DNA of 64,000 nt from assembly GCA_902606175.1 (NCBI GenBank), contig CACLEZ010000001.1:1-64000 (forward strand), given 5' to 3'. This document shows positions 43,894 through 52,534 of this stretch, one piece after another; position 1 is the first letter of the stretch, and the number at the start of each line of letters is the position of its first letter. Under the pieces are notes generated by a model that was not told the DNA's origin, did no database searches, and worked only from the letters and a program-made list of their open reading frames with translations. Made by a program: the position numbers and the translations under genes. Origin of the DNA: an uncultured SAR86 cluster bacterium. Lineage in GTDB: Bacteria; Pseudomonadota; Gammaproteobacteria; Magnimaribacterales; Magnimaribacteraceae.

Positions 43894-44994
43894 ATGAAAA
43901 AGAAGTTAGCATTACTTTTATATAGATATTTTCCCTACGGCGGATTGCAAAAGGACTTTCTTGGAATATCTAAAGAGTTAGTTGCAAGAGGGCACATTGT
44001 TAAGGTTTACACAAGAAGTTGGGAAGGTGATATTCCAGAAAATATAGATGTAGTTGAGACAGGAGAAAAAGGACTATCAAATTACTCAAAAAATAAGAAT
44101 TATGTTTCTGAGGTGATGAAATCTCTTAAAAATTTCATGCCCGATATTGTATTTGGTTTTAATAAAATGCCTGGCTTAGATTTATATTTTGCTGCAGATA
44201 CTTGTTTTGCTAAACAGTCTCTAACTAAGAATTCTATGCAAAGATTTACTAGAAGATTTAAACAATCTATGGCCTTTGAGGAGGAAGTATTTTCTGTAAG
44301 CTCTAAGTCAAGAATCTTTCTTCTAAATGAAAAACAATCTCAAGATTTTCAAGATTTCTATTCCACTCAACATGAAAGATTAACAATAATCCCTCCGGGA
44401 ATAGAAAAGAACTGGATTGACCAAGAATCTATAAATATTCATGAACTCCTAAACATTCCCCGCAACGAAAAGATCATTCTTTTTGTTGGATCAGATTTTT
44501 CTAGGAAAGGCTTAGATAGAGCAATATTTGGGATGAGTTACCTTTCAGAGCACAACATCTCTGCAACATTATTAGTTATAGGCGACGATAGCAAAGAACC
44601 ATATAAAAAAATTATTAAAGAACATTCTCTTGAAAATAAAGTGATTTTCTTAGGTCCAAGAAAGGATGTGGCCTCTTTTATGAAGTCGTCTCATTTATTA
44701 GTTCATCCTGCCAGAGAAGAAGCTGCTGGTAATATCATAATTGAAGCTCTAGTTTCAGGATTACCTTCTTTAATTTCAGCTGAAGTTGGTTTTTCAGGCG
44801 AAGTTTTAAAATATGAGTCCGGAATAGTGGTAACAGGAAACTTTACACAAGAAAAATTTAATACTCTCTTAGAGGAGAATATATCAGACGTAAAATTAAG
44901 TTCAGTAAAAGAGAGAATAAAACCTTTAGCTAACGATAATTATTTTTACTCAAGATTTAGCTTTATAGCAGATTACATTGAAAGAGAATTTTAA
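43894..44994 (+). CDS. waaG: LPS core glucosyltransferase I (WaaG-type)
   Basis: GT4 glycosyltransferase attaching the first outer-core hexose to heptose II. The N-terminal LLYRYFPYGGLQKDFLGISKEL is the WaaG signature; the donor site includes FVGSDFSRKGLDRAI and the E-x7-E motif EAAGNIIIE in HPAREEAAG. 366 aa from the ATG at 43894; a longer frame begins at 43873 inside waaF but lacks a family match. It shares one base with the following kinase gene (44994). Confidence 0.92.
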   Translation: MKKKLALLLYRYFPYGGLQKDFLGISKELVARGHIVKVYTRSWEGDIPENIDVVETGEKGLSNYSKNKNYVSEVMKSLKNFMPDIVFGFNKMPGLDLYFAADTCFAKQSLTKNSMQRFTRRFKQSMAFEEEVFSVSSKSRIFLLNEKQSQDFQDFYSTQHERLTIIPPGIEKNWIDQESINIHELLNIPRNEKIILFVGSDFSRKGLDRAIFGMSYLSEHNISATLLVIGDDSKEPYKKIIKEHSLENKVIFLGPRKDVASFMKSSHLLVHPAREEAAGNIIIEALVSGLPSLISAEVGFSGEVLKYESGIVVTGNFTQEKFNTLLEENISDVKLSSVKERIKPLANDNYFYSRFSFIADYIEREF

Positions 44995-46490
44995 TGAAAG
45001 AAGTTACTTTTTTAGACAATTATCTTAATCAACTCTTTTATAAGAAAGATACCTTTAACGAACTACAAAATGTAGAAGGTAAAGTTTTTAGGGAATATGA
45101 AAACAGAATTACAAAGCAATTTGAGGCTCAAAATAAAAAATATTTTATTAAATTCCACGGGCCAGTTGGATGGAGGGAGATATTTAAAAATCTCTTTCAA
45201 ATAAAGACTCCGGTTATTGGAGCTCAAAGAGAGTATGAAGCTTTAAATCACTTATCAAAAAACAATATCAATTGCCCACAAATAAAAGGTTTTGGAAAGA
45301 AAGGCATAAATCCAGCAAACTCTTCTTCTTTTATAATCACAGAAGAGTTATACGGCACATTATCTCTTGAAGAATTCTTTTTAAAAAACCTCCACAAAAA
45401 TCTTAGCTTTAATCAGAAATGTAATTTAATAAAAGCTTCTGCTTCCATAATTCGTAAAATGCACTCTTCCGGCTTAAACCATAGAGATTTATACCTTTGT
45501 CATTTACACGTAAAAGAAGACATAGATTTCAATAATATAAAGATTTATTTGATTGATTTGCATAGAGCGCAAATACGCTCATCTGTGCCACTCAGGTGGA
45601 CTATCAAAGATCTCGGAGGATTTTTTCACTCCGCTATTCAGTTCAACTTTACAGAAAGAGACTTCTATAGGTTCCTAATGTCATATTTTGATTGCTCTTT
45701 AGGAGATCTTTTCGGTAGGCATCAACATATTATAGGGAAGATATTAGACCGTGCATTTTCTATGTATTTGAAACCAAATCTAAAAAAATTCTCTCGAAAT
45801 GACTCATTAATAGATTCAAAGGAAAGTGAATTTGATATACATAGCTTCAATTCTGGTAAGTTATTCATTGAGAAGAATCTTGATCTTAATCAGTTCACTC
45901 CATTTCTTAATGATGAAAGTATATTAATAAGTGAAGGTGAAGTGATCAAAAACGAAAAAGGACATCTGATAGTTAAAATCAAAATAATGGATCGATATTT
46001 TTTTGTAAAGAAATATAGGATTAAGAATATTTTTCATGGGATATCTAGATTGATTAAAAAAACAAGAGCTCTTAATTCATGGCTGATGATTTATTGGCTC
46101 AACGCTGTTGGCATAAGAACTGCAAAGCCAATATTACTATATGAAGAAAATGGAGTGTTGGGAGCTAGGTCATCTTTTTTAATAACGGAAGAGATAGAAG
46201 GGAAACGTTTAGACGAAGCTATAGATCAAAACACTAATTTAGATCTGGTGGTTGCAAGAATAGAGAGTTTCTTCAAGAGAATGAATTGGATTAAAGTTAG
46301 TCATGGAGATGCAAAAACCTCCAATTTTTTCATTAATCAGAAAGGATTAGTAACATTCGATCTAGACTCTTCTAGAAGAAGAAAATTAAATTTTTTCCAT
46401 AATAAGGCGATTTCTAAAGACAAGAATAGGATTTTGAAGAGTTTAGAAAAAAATGATCAGGCATATTTAAAACTCGCTAGAAGATTATGA
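44994..46490 (+). CDS. waaP: Fusion of two LPS core kinases (WaaP plus a second kinase domain)
   Basis: 498 aa, almost twice the size of WaaP (about 265 aa). Residues 1-260 match WaaP, the heptose I kinase: GKVFREYENR, the Lys-containing YFIKFHGPVGW, catalytic H163-R-D165 in GLNHRDLYLCH and metal D188 in LIDLHRAQIR. Residues about 310-498 are a second kinase-like domain with RYFFVKKYRIK, SFLITEEIEGK, catalytic H437-G-D439 in VSHGDAKTSNF and FDLD at 455-458. In Pseudomonas separate kinase genes (wapP/wapQ type) follow waaP, so this looks like a fusion of neighbours. Both active sites look complete. It lies in the waaF-waaG-waaP order. Confidence 0.85.
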   Translation: MKEVTFLDNYLNQLFYKKDTFNELQNVEGKVFREYENRITKQFEAQNKKYFIKFHGPVGWREIFKNLFQIKTPVIGAQREYEALNHLSKNNINCPQIKGFGKKGINPANSSSFIITEELYGTLSLEEFFLKNLHKNLSFNQKCNLIKASASIIRKMHSSGLNHRDLYLCHLHVKEDIDFNNIKIYLIDLHRAQIRSSVPLRWTIKDLGGFFHSAIQFNFTERDFYRFLMSYFDCSLGDLFGRHQHIIGKILDRAFSMYLKPNLKKFSRNDSLIDSKESEFDIHSFNSGKLFIEKNLDLNQFTPFLNDESILISEGEVIKNEKGHLIVKIKIMDRYFFVKKYRIKNIFHGISRLIKKTRALNSWLMIYWLNAVGIRTAKPILLYEENGVLGARSSFLITEEIEGKRLDEAIDQNTNLDLVVARIESFFKRMNWIKVSHGDAKTSNFFINQKGLVTFDLDSSRRRKLNFFHNKAISKDKNRILKSLEKNDQAYLKLARRL

Positions 46491-46500
46491 GAATGTTAAT

Positions 46501-47745
46501 TTGAAAATTGGATTACTAAGCTATCGAAGCCATCCTTATTCTGGCGGGCAAGGAATTTATGTAAAGCACTTAAGTAAAGCCTTGAGCTATTTGGGTCATG
46601 AGGTTTCTGTACTATCTGGTCAACCTTATCCCGAATTAGATGATTCCATTGAATTGATCAAGATACCAAGTTTAGGAATGTTTGAGACTGGAGATAGAAT
46701 GAAGTTATTTAGTCTAAAACTTCTGTTTAAGCCTTTAGATCTCTATGAATGGTTGACTGTAATGACTGGTGGTTTTCCAGAACCTTATACCTATGGAAGA
46801 AGAGTTTATAAATACTTGAAAAGTAATAAAAAGGATTTCGATGTTATCTTAGATAATCAATCTTTATGCGGGTCTCTGTTGAAGATTCAGGAAATCTTGC
46901 CTCTTGCTGTGACTATTCATCATCCAATTACCAAAGATCATAAGCTTGAAATGGAAAATGCTGCAAATTGGAAAGAAAAACTTTCTTCGATGAGATGGCA
47001 TAATTTTCTTCCTATGCAAAAGAGAGTAGCTCCTAAATTGAACAAAATAATATGTGTGAGTGGTCCTTCAAAAGAAGATATTATTAAAGAATTCCTGGTG
47101 GATGACAAAAAGATCGAAGTAATCCTAAATGGAATTGATATTGATAAGTTTGTGCCTGGCTCCAAAGATTTAGTTCAAGTAAATAAAATTATTACTACTG
47201 CTAGTGCAGATATACCTTTAAAGGGTCTAAAGTATTTGATCCTTGCTTTACCAAAGATTTTAAAGTCTTTTCCCAAAACAACACTAACAGTAATAGGTAA
47301 GTCGCCTTCAAACAGCGAGGTAAGTAAAATTATTGATAAGCTAGATCTTAATAATATTATCAGCTTTAGATCAGGGATTAGTGAAGATGAAATTGTTCAT
47401 TTGTATCATTCATCCGAAATAGCTGTTATCCCGTCATTGTACGAAGGCTTTGGTTTTGGGGCAGGGGAGGCCATGGCGTGTGGAGTTCCCTTGATAAGCA
47501 CTCATTCAGGTGGACTAAAAGAAGTTGTTGGGGAAAGGGCTGTTGAGATAATGCCCTCCTCTGCAGAAGAAATAGAGAAGGCAGTGATAAACTTATTTAA
47601 TAATCGAGAAAAGATGAAAGAACTTTCCGAAAAGGGCAGGCAAAGAATGGAGAGTAAGTTTGACTGGAAACTCGCAGCGAGTTCATATGAATCTTCATTT
47701 AAAGATGTAATAAAAGCTTTTAACAATGAACACCATAAAGTATAG
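46501..47745 (+). CDS. GT4-family glycosyltransferase
   Basis: 414-aa retaining glycosyltransferase, GT-B fold. N-terminal acceptor domain starts GLLSYRSHPYSGGQGIYVKHLS; the C-terminal donor domain has NGIDIDKF and the E-x7-E site in SLYEGFGFGAGEAMACGVP. Start is TTG at 46501. The acceptor is unknown. It is the first of a tight set with a methyltransferase (20-base overlap) and a toroid protein, following the LPS core genes, so it may modify core or another surface glycolipid. Confidence 0.85.
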   Translation: MKIGLLSYRSHPYSGGQGIYVKHLSKALSYLGHEVSVLSGQPYPELDDSIELIKIPSLGMFETGDRMKLFSLKLLFKPLDLYEWLTVMTGGFPEPYTYGRRVYKYLKSNKKDFDVILDNQSLCGSLLKIQEILPLAVTIHHPITKDHKLEMENAANWKEKLSSMRWHNFLPMQKRVAPKLNKIICVSGPSKEDIIKEFLVDDKKIEVILNGIDIDKFVPGSKDLVQVNKIITTASADIPLKGLKYLILALPKILKSFPKTTLTVIGKSPSNSEVSKIIDKLDLNNIISFRSGISEDEIVHLYHSSEIAVIPSLYEGFGFGAGEAMACGVPLISTHSGGLKEVVGERAVEIMPSSAEEIEKAVINLFNNREKMKELSEKGRQRMESKFDWKLAASSYESSFKDVIKAFNNEHHKV

Positions 47746-48433
47746 AAAACTTAAATTAGAAACTGGTCAACTTCTTCTAGATATGGGTTGTGGCGAAGGT
47801 AGGCATTCTATAGGTGCTCTCCTGGAGACTCCAGCTAATGTTATTGGTTTAGACTTATCCTTCGAAGACTTAAATACTGCTAAATCGAGATTAAATGATT
47901 TCGAACTTTCAGGTTGCGATACTTTTTGTGCTTTTGGAGTAGGCAATATTAAAAATATTCCTATTGAGAATTCTTCTCTTGATGCCGTTGTGTGCAGCGA
48001 GGTTTTAGAGCATGTAGATTCCCCCAAAGAGTCGATTCAAGAATTAGTCAGAGTACTTAAACCAGGAGGGATAATGGCATTAAGTGTTCCGAGATATCTA
48101 CCTGAGTTAATTTGTTGGAAATTGAGCAAAGAATATTCAAAAACTCCCGGAGGGCACGTAAGAATCTTTAAACATAGTCAATTGAGAGATCTAGCAGAAA
48201 ATAATGGTCTTCAATATCAATCTTTTCATTGGGCACATGGTTTGCATTCTCCTTACTGGTGGTTGCAATGTCTTTTTTGGAATACAAGAGAAACATCATA
48301 TGTAATAAAGCTATATCATAAATTATTAGTCTGGGATTTGATGAAAAGACCTCTATTTACAAGATTATTAGAAATGATTCTTCAACCATTGATAGGTAAA
48401 AGTCTTGTAATGTATTTTAGGAAACCTGTTTAA
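47726..48433 (+). CDS. Class I SAM-dependent methyltransferase
   Basis: 235-aa Rossmann-fold methyltransferase of the Methyltransf_11 type. SAM motif LLDMGCGEGRHSIG at residues 18-31, acidic ribose-binding LDLSFEDLNTA, and motif EVLEHVDSPKE with the LKPGGIMALSVP strand later. The C-terminal about 85 residues (HWAHGLHSPYWWLQCLFWN) are rich in Trp/Leu and may contact a membrane or lipid substrate. It overlaps the glycosyltransferase by 20 bases and abuts the toroid protein, so all three should work together. The substrate is unknown; N-terminal MNTIKYRKLKLE lacks similarity to ubiquinone-pathway UbiE. Confidence 0.85.
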   Translation: MNTIKYRKLKLETGQLLLDMGCGEGRHSIGALLETPANVIGLDLSFEDLNTAKSRLNDFELSGCDTFCAFGVGNIKNIPIENSSLDAVVCSEVLEHVDSPKESIQELVRVLKPGGIMALSVPRYLPELICWKLSKEYSKTPGGHVRIFKHSQLRDLAENNGLQYQSFHWAHGLHSPYWWLQCLFWNTRETSYVIKLYHKLLVWDLMKRPLFTRLLEMILQPLIGKSLVMYFRKPV

Positions 48434-49444
48434 ATGGCAAGCTCAAACTTAGAGTTTTATAGAAACTCGATAGACTATATTTTATCTGTTCAAAATAAAG
48501 ATGGTTCTATCCCATGGGAGCTGGATGAGAAATTAGATCCTTGGGACCATATAGAAGCTGCTATGGGTCTCTCTATAGCTGGAAAGAAAGATGAGGCCGA
48601 AAAAGCTTTTTTATGGCTAAGTGATAGTCAACTTCAAGATGGCTCTTGGTATGCAGAATATCTGAACTCCATACCCATGACTCAAAGAAAAGAAACAAAC
48701 TTTTCTGCTTATATTGGCACAGGCCTGTGGCACTATTATTTAATATTCAAAGATAAAGATTTTATAGAAAATATGTTGCCGACTTTATCTAAAGCCTTAG
48801 ATTTTGTTCTGTCTATGCAAACAGAAAATGGAGATATTTATTGGGCTTGTGAAGAAGGTAAGCAAATTTTAGATGATTCTTTAATTACTGGCAGTAGTTC
48901 TATTTATAAGAGTTTGGAGTGCACGGCTGCAATTTTCAATCTTTTTGATAAACCTATTGAATCTATTATTGTTTCAATGGAAAAATTAAAAAGCTCCATT
49001 AATAATAATCCTGAAAGATATGATAGAAGCTGGGAAAGCAAATCCCGATACAGTATGGATTGGTATTATCCCATTTTGTGCGGCATTTATGATCAAGAGA
49101 AGAGTATTGAGCAAGTAAATGCTAAGTGGTCTGAATTTATTGTTGAAGGCATGGGGTGTAAGTGCGTTAAAGAAGAGCCATGGGTCACAGTTGCAGAAAG
49201 TTCGGAATTAGTAACTGCTCTAGTAAGAGTTGGGCTTACTAGTCAAGCTGAGACTCTTTTTAATTTTTTGCATCAATGGCGGGACAAAAAAGATGGTTTG
49301 TATTGGACTGGGTATGTTTATCCTGACAAAAAGTTTTGGCCAGTTGAGAAACCAACTTGGACAGCAGGAGCTGTTTTGTTAGCAGCCGACGCCTTATATG
49401 GTTTTACTAATGGATCAGAATTATTTTCTAAATCATGGGTTTGA
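48434..49444 (+). CDS. Alpha/alpha-toroid (prenyltransferase/squalene cyclase-like) protein, function unknown
   Basis: 336-aa protein with repeats resembling the QW motif of terpenoid cyclases: VQNKDGSIPW near residue 19, SQLQDGSWYAEY near 68, MQTENGDIYW near 137, and WTAGAVLLAADALY at the end. This gives the (alpha/alpha)6-barrel fold. No DxDD/DxDDTA acid motif is visible, so a cyclase reaction is doubtful. It starts one base after the methyltransferase stop and shares the operon with GT4 and methyltransferase. A polyprenyl- or glycan-linked substrate is plausible, no more. Confidence 0.7.
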   Translation: MASSNLEFYRNSIDYILSVQNKDGSIPWELDEKLDPWDHIEAAMGLSIAGKKDEAEKAFLWLSDSQLQDGSWYAEYLNSIPMTQRKETNFSAYIGTGLWHYYLIFKDKDFIENMLPTLSKALDFVLSMQTENGDIYWACEEGKQILDDSLITGSSSIYKSLECTAAIFNLFDKPIESIIVSMEKLKSSINNNPERYDRSWESKSRYSMDWYYPILCGIYDQEKSIEQVNAKWSEFIVEGMGCKCVKEEPWVTVAESSELVTALVRVGLTSQAETLFNFLHQWRDKKDGLYWTGYVYPDKKFWPVEKPTWTAGAVLLAADALYGFTNGSELFSKSWV

Positions 49445-49450
49445 TATTAT

Positions 49451-50071
49451 TCAGTCAACTTTTTTTAAAAGACTTAAAGTTTTAATAAATTCAATTTCTT
49501 GATAGTTCCCACTTTCCAATGCCTTCAAATAAATATTATAAGGAGGTCTTCCGCCATCTTCAGGATTAGGAAAAACATCATGGATTGCTAGCAATCCTCC
49601 TAGATTTAATCTTTTTGACCATAAGCTATAGTCATTCTGAGCTGCTTCTTCGCTATGACCACCATCAATAAAAACCATATTGAAATTTATTTTTAGATCT
49701 TCATGGGCTTCTTTTGAAGACGAGACTATAGGTATTACAAAATTTTCTAGACTGGAGGATCTGATGGTTTCCAAGAAATATGGAAGCGTGTCTATTCCAT
49801 TTCCAGATTCATTTATTAGATCTGGATCAAAAAATTCTTGCCCGGGCTGCTGCTCTTCAGACCCTTTATGATGATCAACAGAATAGAGCTTTTGATTATT
49901 TTCTTTGACAGCTGAGCCTATATATACAGCAGATTTACCACAATAACTTCCAATTTCAATAGCATCACCATTTTTAGTAAATTCTTTTGCGTAAGAATAT
50001 AGAGCTTCCCCCTCTTGCGGATCTAAGAAACCTTTTATTCTGTTTATATCTATTTGAAGATTAATTGCCAT
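49451..50071 (-). CDS. Methyltransf_24-type SAM-dependent methyltransferase
   Basis: 206-aa protein: AIEIGSYCGKSAVYIGSA at the SAM-binding start, LYSVDHHKGSEEQ as motif II, VFIDGGHSEEAAQNDYSLW, and GGLLAIHDVFPNPEDGG, all characteristic of the sugar/macrolide O-methyltransferase-like group. It faces the toroid gene with a 6-base gap and is divergent from hldE, so it has its own promoter but may belong to the same pathway. Acceptor unknown. Confidence 0.82.
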   Translation of the reverse strand: MAINLQIDINRIKGFLDPQEGEALYSYAKEFTKNGDAIEIGSYCGKSAVYIGSAVKENNQKLYSVDHHKGSEEQQPGQEFFDPDLINESGNGIDTLPYFLETIRSSSLENFVIPIVSSSKEAHEDLKINFNMVFIDGGHSEEAAQNDYSLWSKRLNLGGLLAIHDVFPNPEDGGRPPYNIYLKALESGNYQEIEFIKTLSLLKKVD

Positions 50072-50159
50072 AATTTAAAATATTTGTGCTTCTTTCTAAT
50101 TACTTAATTTAATAATATAGATCAGCATAACGATCTCAAGGTATATAATTATTACAGCT

Positions 50160-51572
50160 ATGAATCTAAAACTACTTTCTAAAGGGAATGTCTTAGTTTT
50201 CGGAGATATTATTTTAGATAGATATATATCAGGAAGCGTTGATAGAGTTTCTCCAGAAGCACCTGTACCTGTTCTTAAACCATCAGATGAAGACATTCGA
50301 CTTGGAGGTGCGGCTAATGTGGCTGTGAATTTATCCAGTCTAGGTTCAAAGGTAACATTAATAGGAGTCACTGGGAAAGATGTCTCTTCCGATCAAGTTC
50401 GAGTCTTGCTGGAACAAAATAAAATTAGAAATGCATTAAGTAAATCTGTAAATCCTACTATTTCAAAACTCAGATTTTTGGCAGGTCAGCAACAACTTAT
50501 TAGAATTGATAGCGAGGAGGAATTTACCGAAGCAGACTGGAAGTCAAGTTTATCAAACTATAGAAAGCATATAAGACTTGAGAAAAATAAAGTATTGGTA
50601 ATTTCGGATTATGAAAAAGGAACCTTAAAAAATATACCTTTAATCATAAAAGAGGCAAAAAAACTAAATAAGATAATTTTAGTAGACCCAAAAGGGGATG
50701 ACTTCTCTAAGTACAAGTCGGCAAATATTATTACACCTAATTTTGATGAGTTTGTAAGAGTTGTAGGAAATATAAAAGGGGAGGCGGATGTTACAAGCAA
50801 AGGAAAGGAGCTTATTCATTCTCTTAAATTGAGTGCACTTTTGATAACTAGAGGTTCAGAAGGTATGACTCTTCTTGAAAATAAAAAAGGAAAAATCATA
50901 AGAGTGGATTTTCCAACTGAAGCAAAAGATGTATTTGATGTATCGGGAGCTGGTGATACGGTCATAGCTTCAATTGCAGCAGGACTTGCAGGTGGCTTTA
51001 GTCTTTCTGAATCAATAAAATTAGCTAACATTGCAGCAGGTATAGTCGTTGGGAAATCTGGAACTGCAACTGTTAACAAAGCAGAAATAACTCCTTTTCT
51101 AAACAAAGCAGAAGCATATATGCCAATGGGAGAAGCGGAATCTTTTGCGCAATCTCTTCGTCAAAAAGGAAAAAAGATTATTTTTACAAATGGATGTTTT
51201 GATATCTTACATGCAGGGCATGTTGAATATCTTGAGGCAGCGAAAGGCTTAGGGGATAAATTAATCGTTGGCGTTAATTCTGATCAATCAGTTAAAGAGC
51301 TTAAAGGCACAAATAGACCCCTCAATACACTTGAACATAGAGCAAAAGTGCTTGCTTCACTAAGATGTGTGGATGCAGTAGTAGTTTTTGGAGATAAAAC
51401 GCCAATTAAACTAATTTCAGCTGTAAAACCTGACATTTTAGTCAAAGGAGGAGATTACAAAATTAATGAAATTGTTGGATATGAAGAGGTTGTCAAATCT
51501 GGAGGTAAGGTTATGACTATTCCTTTGGTCAAAGGCATATCAACAACCAAGATTATTAAAAAAATGATCTAA
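50160..51572 (+). CDS. hldE: Bifunctional heptose 7-phosphate kinase/heptose 1-phosphate adenylyltransferase
   Basis: Makes ADP-D-glycero-D-manno-heptose, the LPS heptose donor. Residues 1 to about 315 are a PfkB-fold kinase with SGAGDTVIASIAAGLA at the catalytic Asp; residues about 338-470 are a nucleotidyltransferase with FTNGCFDILHAGHVEYLE (HxGH) and KELKGTNRPLN. 470 aa, complete fusion as in E. coli. TATAAT lies about 15 bases upstream of the ATG. Overlaps lpxL tail-to-tail by 4 bases; hldD, the epimerase for the next step, is nearby on the other strand. Confidence 0.95.
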   Translation: MNLKLLSKGNVLVFGDIILDRYISGSVDRVSPEAPVPVLKPSDEDIRLGGAANVAVNLSSLGSKVTLIGVTGKDVSSDQVRVLLEQNKIRNALSKSVNPTISKLRFLAGQQQLIRIDSEEEFTEADWKSSLSNYRKHIRLEKNKVLVISDYEKGTLKNIPLIIKEAKKLNKIILVDPKGDDFSKYKSANIITPNFDEFVRVVGNIKGEADVTSKGKELIHSLKLSALLITRGSEGMTLLENKKGKIIRVDFPTEAKDVFDVSGAGDTVIASIAAGLAGGFSLSESIKLANIAAGIVVGKSGTATVNKAEITPFLNKAEAYMPMGEAESFAQSLRQKGKKIIFTNGCFDILHAGHVEYLEAAKGLGDKLIVGVNSDQSVKELKGTNRPLNTLEHRAKVLASLRCVDAVVVFGDKTPIKLISAVKPDILVKGGDYKINEIVGYEEVVKSGGKVMTIPLVKGISTTKIIKKMI

Positions 51573-52534
51573 TACTCTTGTCGTTTTAATCTTCTTTTTT
51601 CCCTTTTTTTATCTCTACTAGACCATCTAGGATAAATATTTTCATGCAATCCTGATTTGAAGCGTCTGTGCATCCAAAGGTAGCCTTCAGGTTCTTTCAA
51701 TATAAACTCTTGGTAAAGATCATTCATTTCTTTTAAGAATTCGTATCGATTTTGGGAACTATGCAATTCTTTTAATTCTATTTCGTAAGTCCCTTTTACA
51801 TTAGAAACATCAGCAAAAATTATTTTTGTATTTTTTTTACAAAACAAAGCAGGAAAAGTAACTGTAGCAGCATGATGACCGAAAAATGGAACCATTTCTG
51901 AGACATTTAGACCATAATCTTGATCTGCCGCATAAAGAAAGATCTTTTCTGACTTAATCAATCTCGCTGCCCTTAAACCTTCTTTGTTTGTTAATGATTC
52001 TTCTATGTAATTATTTCTAGCTTTAATCATTACATAATTTAAGACTGCATTGGATTGAGATTTATACATGCCGGTTAAATTAAAAAACTGGCTTAATAAT
52101 CTAAGATCTAATTCTAAATGTGTAGAGTGCTTTATCAGAAGCAGCGCTCCTTCATTTTGATTTTCTAACAGATGACTATTAATTAATCGAGTTTTGATAT
52201 TTTTAATTTTTTTATCTGAAGCCCACCAACCAATAGCCATCTCAAAAACACCTCTACCGACAGCTTTAAAGTTTAATTTAACAAATTGATTCAGTTCATC
52301 GCCTTCTTTTTGAAGACATCTGTTGATATTAATGACGCTTATTTCTTTTCTGTGAGGACTCAGTTTGAGAATTAAGAGTCCCAGAGAGTCTCCAAATATC
52401 ATTAGAATTTCATATGGAAGAAGAGAGATAATTCTTAACAAACCCATTCCTATCCATGTGATTATGCTTTTCAATGAGAGAAGAGAAGGTGAAAACTTGT
52501 TTTTGGACTCTGTCATGAAATTAGGAGGGATCAT
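51569..52534 (-). CDS. lpxL: Lipid A late acyltransferase (LpxL/HtrB family)
   Basis: Inner-membrane acyltransferase finishing lipid A. An N-terminal hydrophobic segment (ITWIGMGLLRIISLLPYEIL) anchors it. The catalytic H-x4-E motif lies in HSTHLELD, followed by AADQDYGLNVSEMVPFFG and the VTFPALFC strand. 321 aa, tail WMHRRFK. Two starts are possible: ATG at 52534 (inside hldD, 14-base overlap) or ATG at 52516; neither has a clear ribosome site. LpxM-type members are similar, so lpxL is the likelier of two names. Confidence 0.85.
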   Translation of the reverse strand: MIPPNFMTESKNKFSPSLLSLKSIITWIGMGLLRIISLLPYEILMIFGDSLGLLILKLSPHRKEISVININRCLQKEGDELNQFVKLNFKAVGRGVFEMAIGWWASDKKIKNIKTRLINSHLLENQNEGALLLIKHSTHLELDLRLLSQFFNLTGMYKSQSNAVLNYVMIKARNNYIEESLTNKEGLRAARLIKSEKIFLYAADQDYGLNVSEMVPFFGHHAATVTFPALFCKKNTKIIFADVSNVKGTYEIELKELHSSQNRYEFLKEMNDLYQEFILKEPEGYLWMHRRFKSGLHENIYPRWSSRDKKREKRRLKRQEY

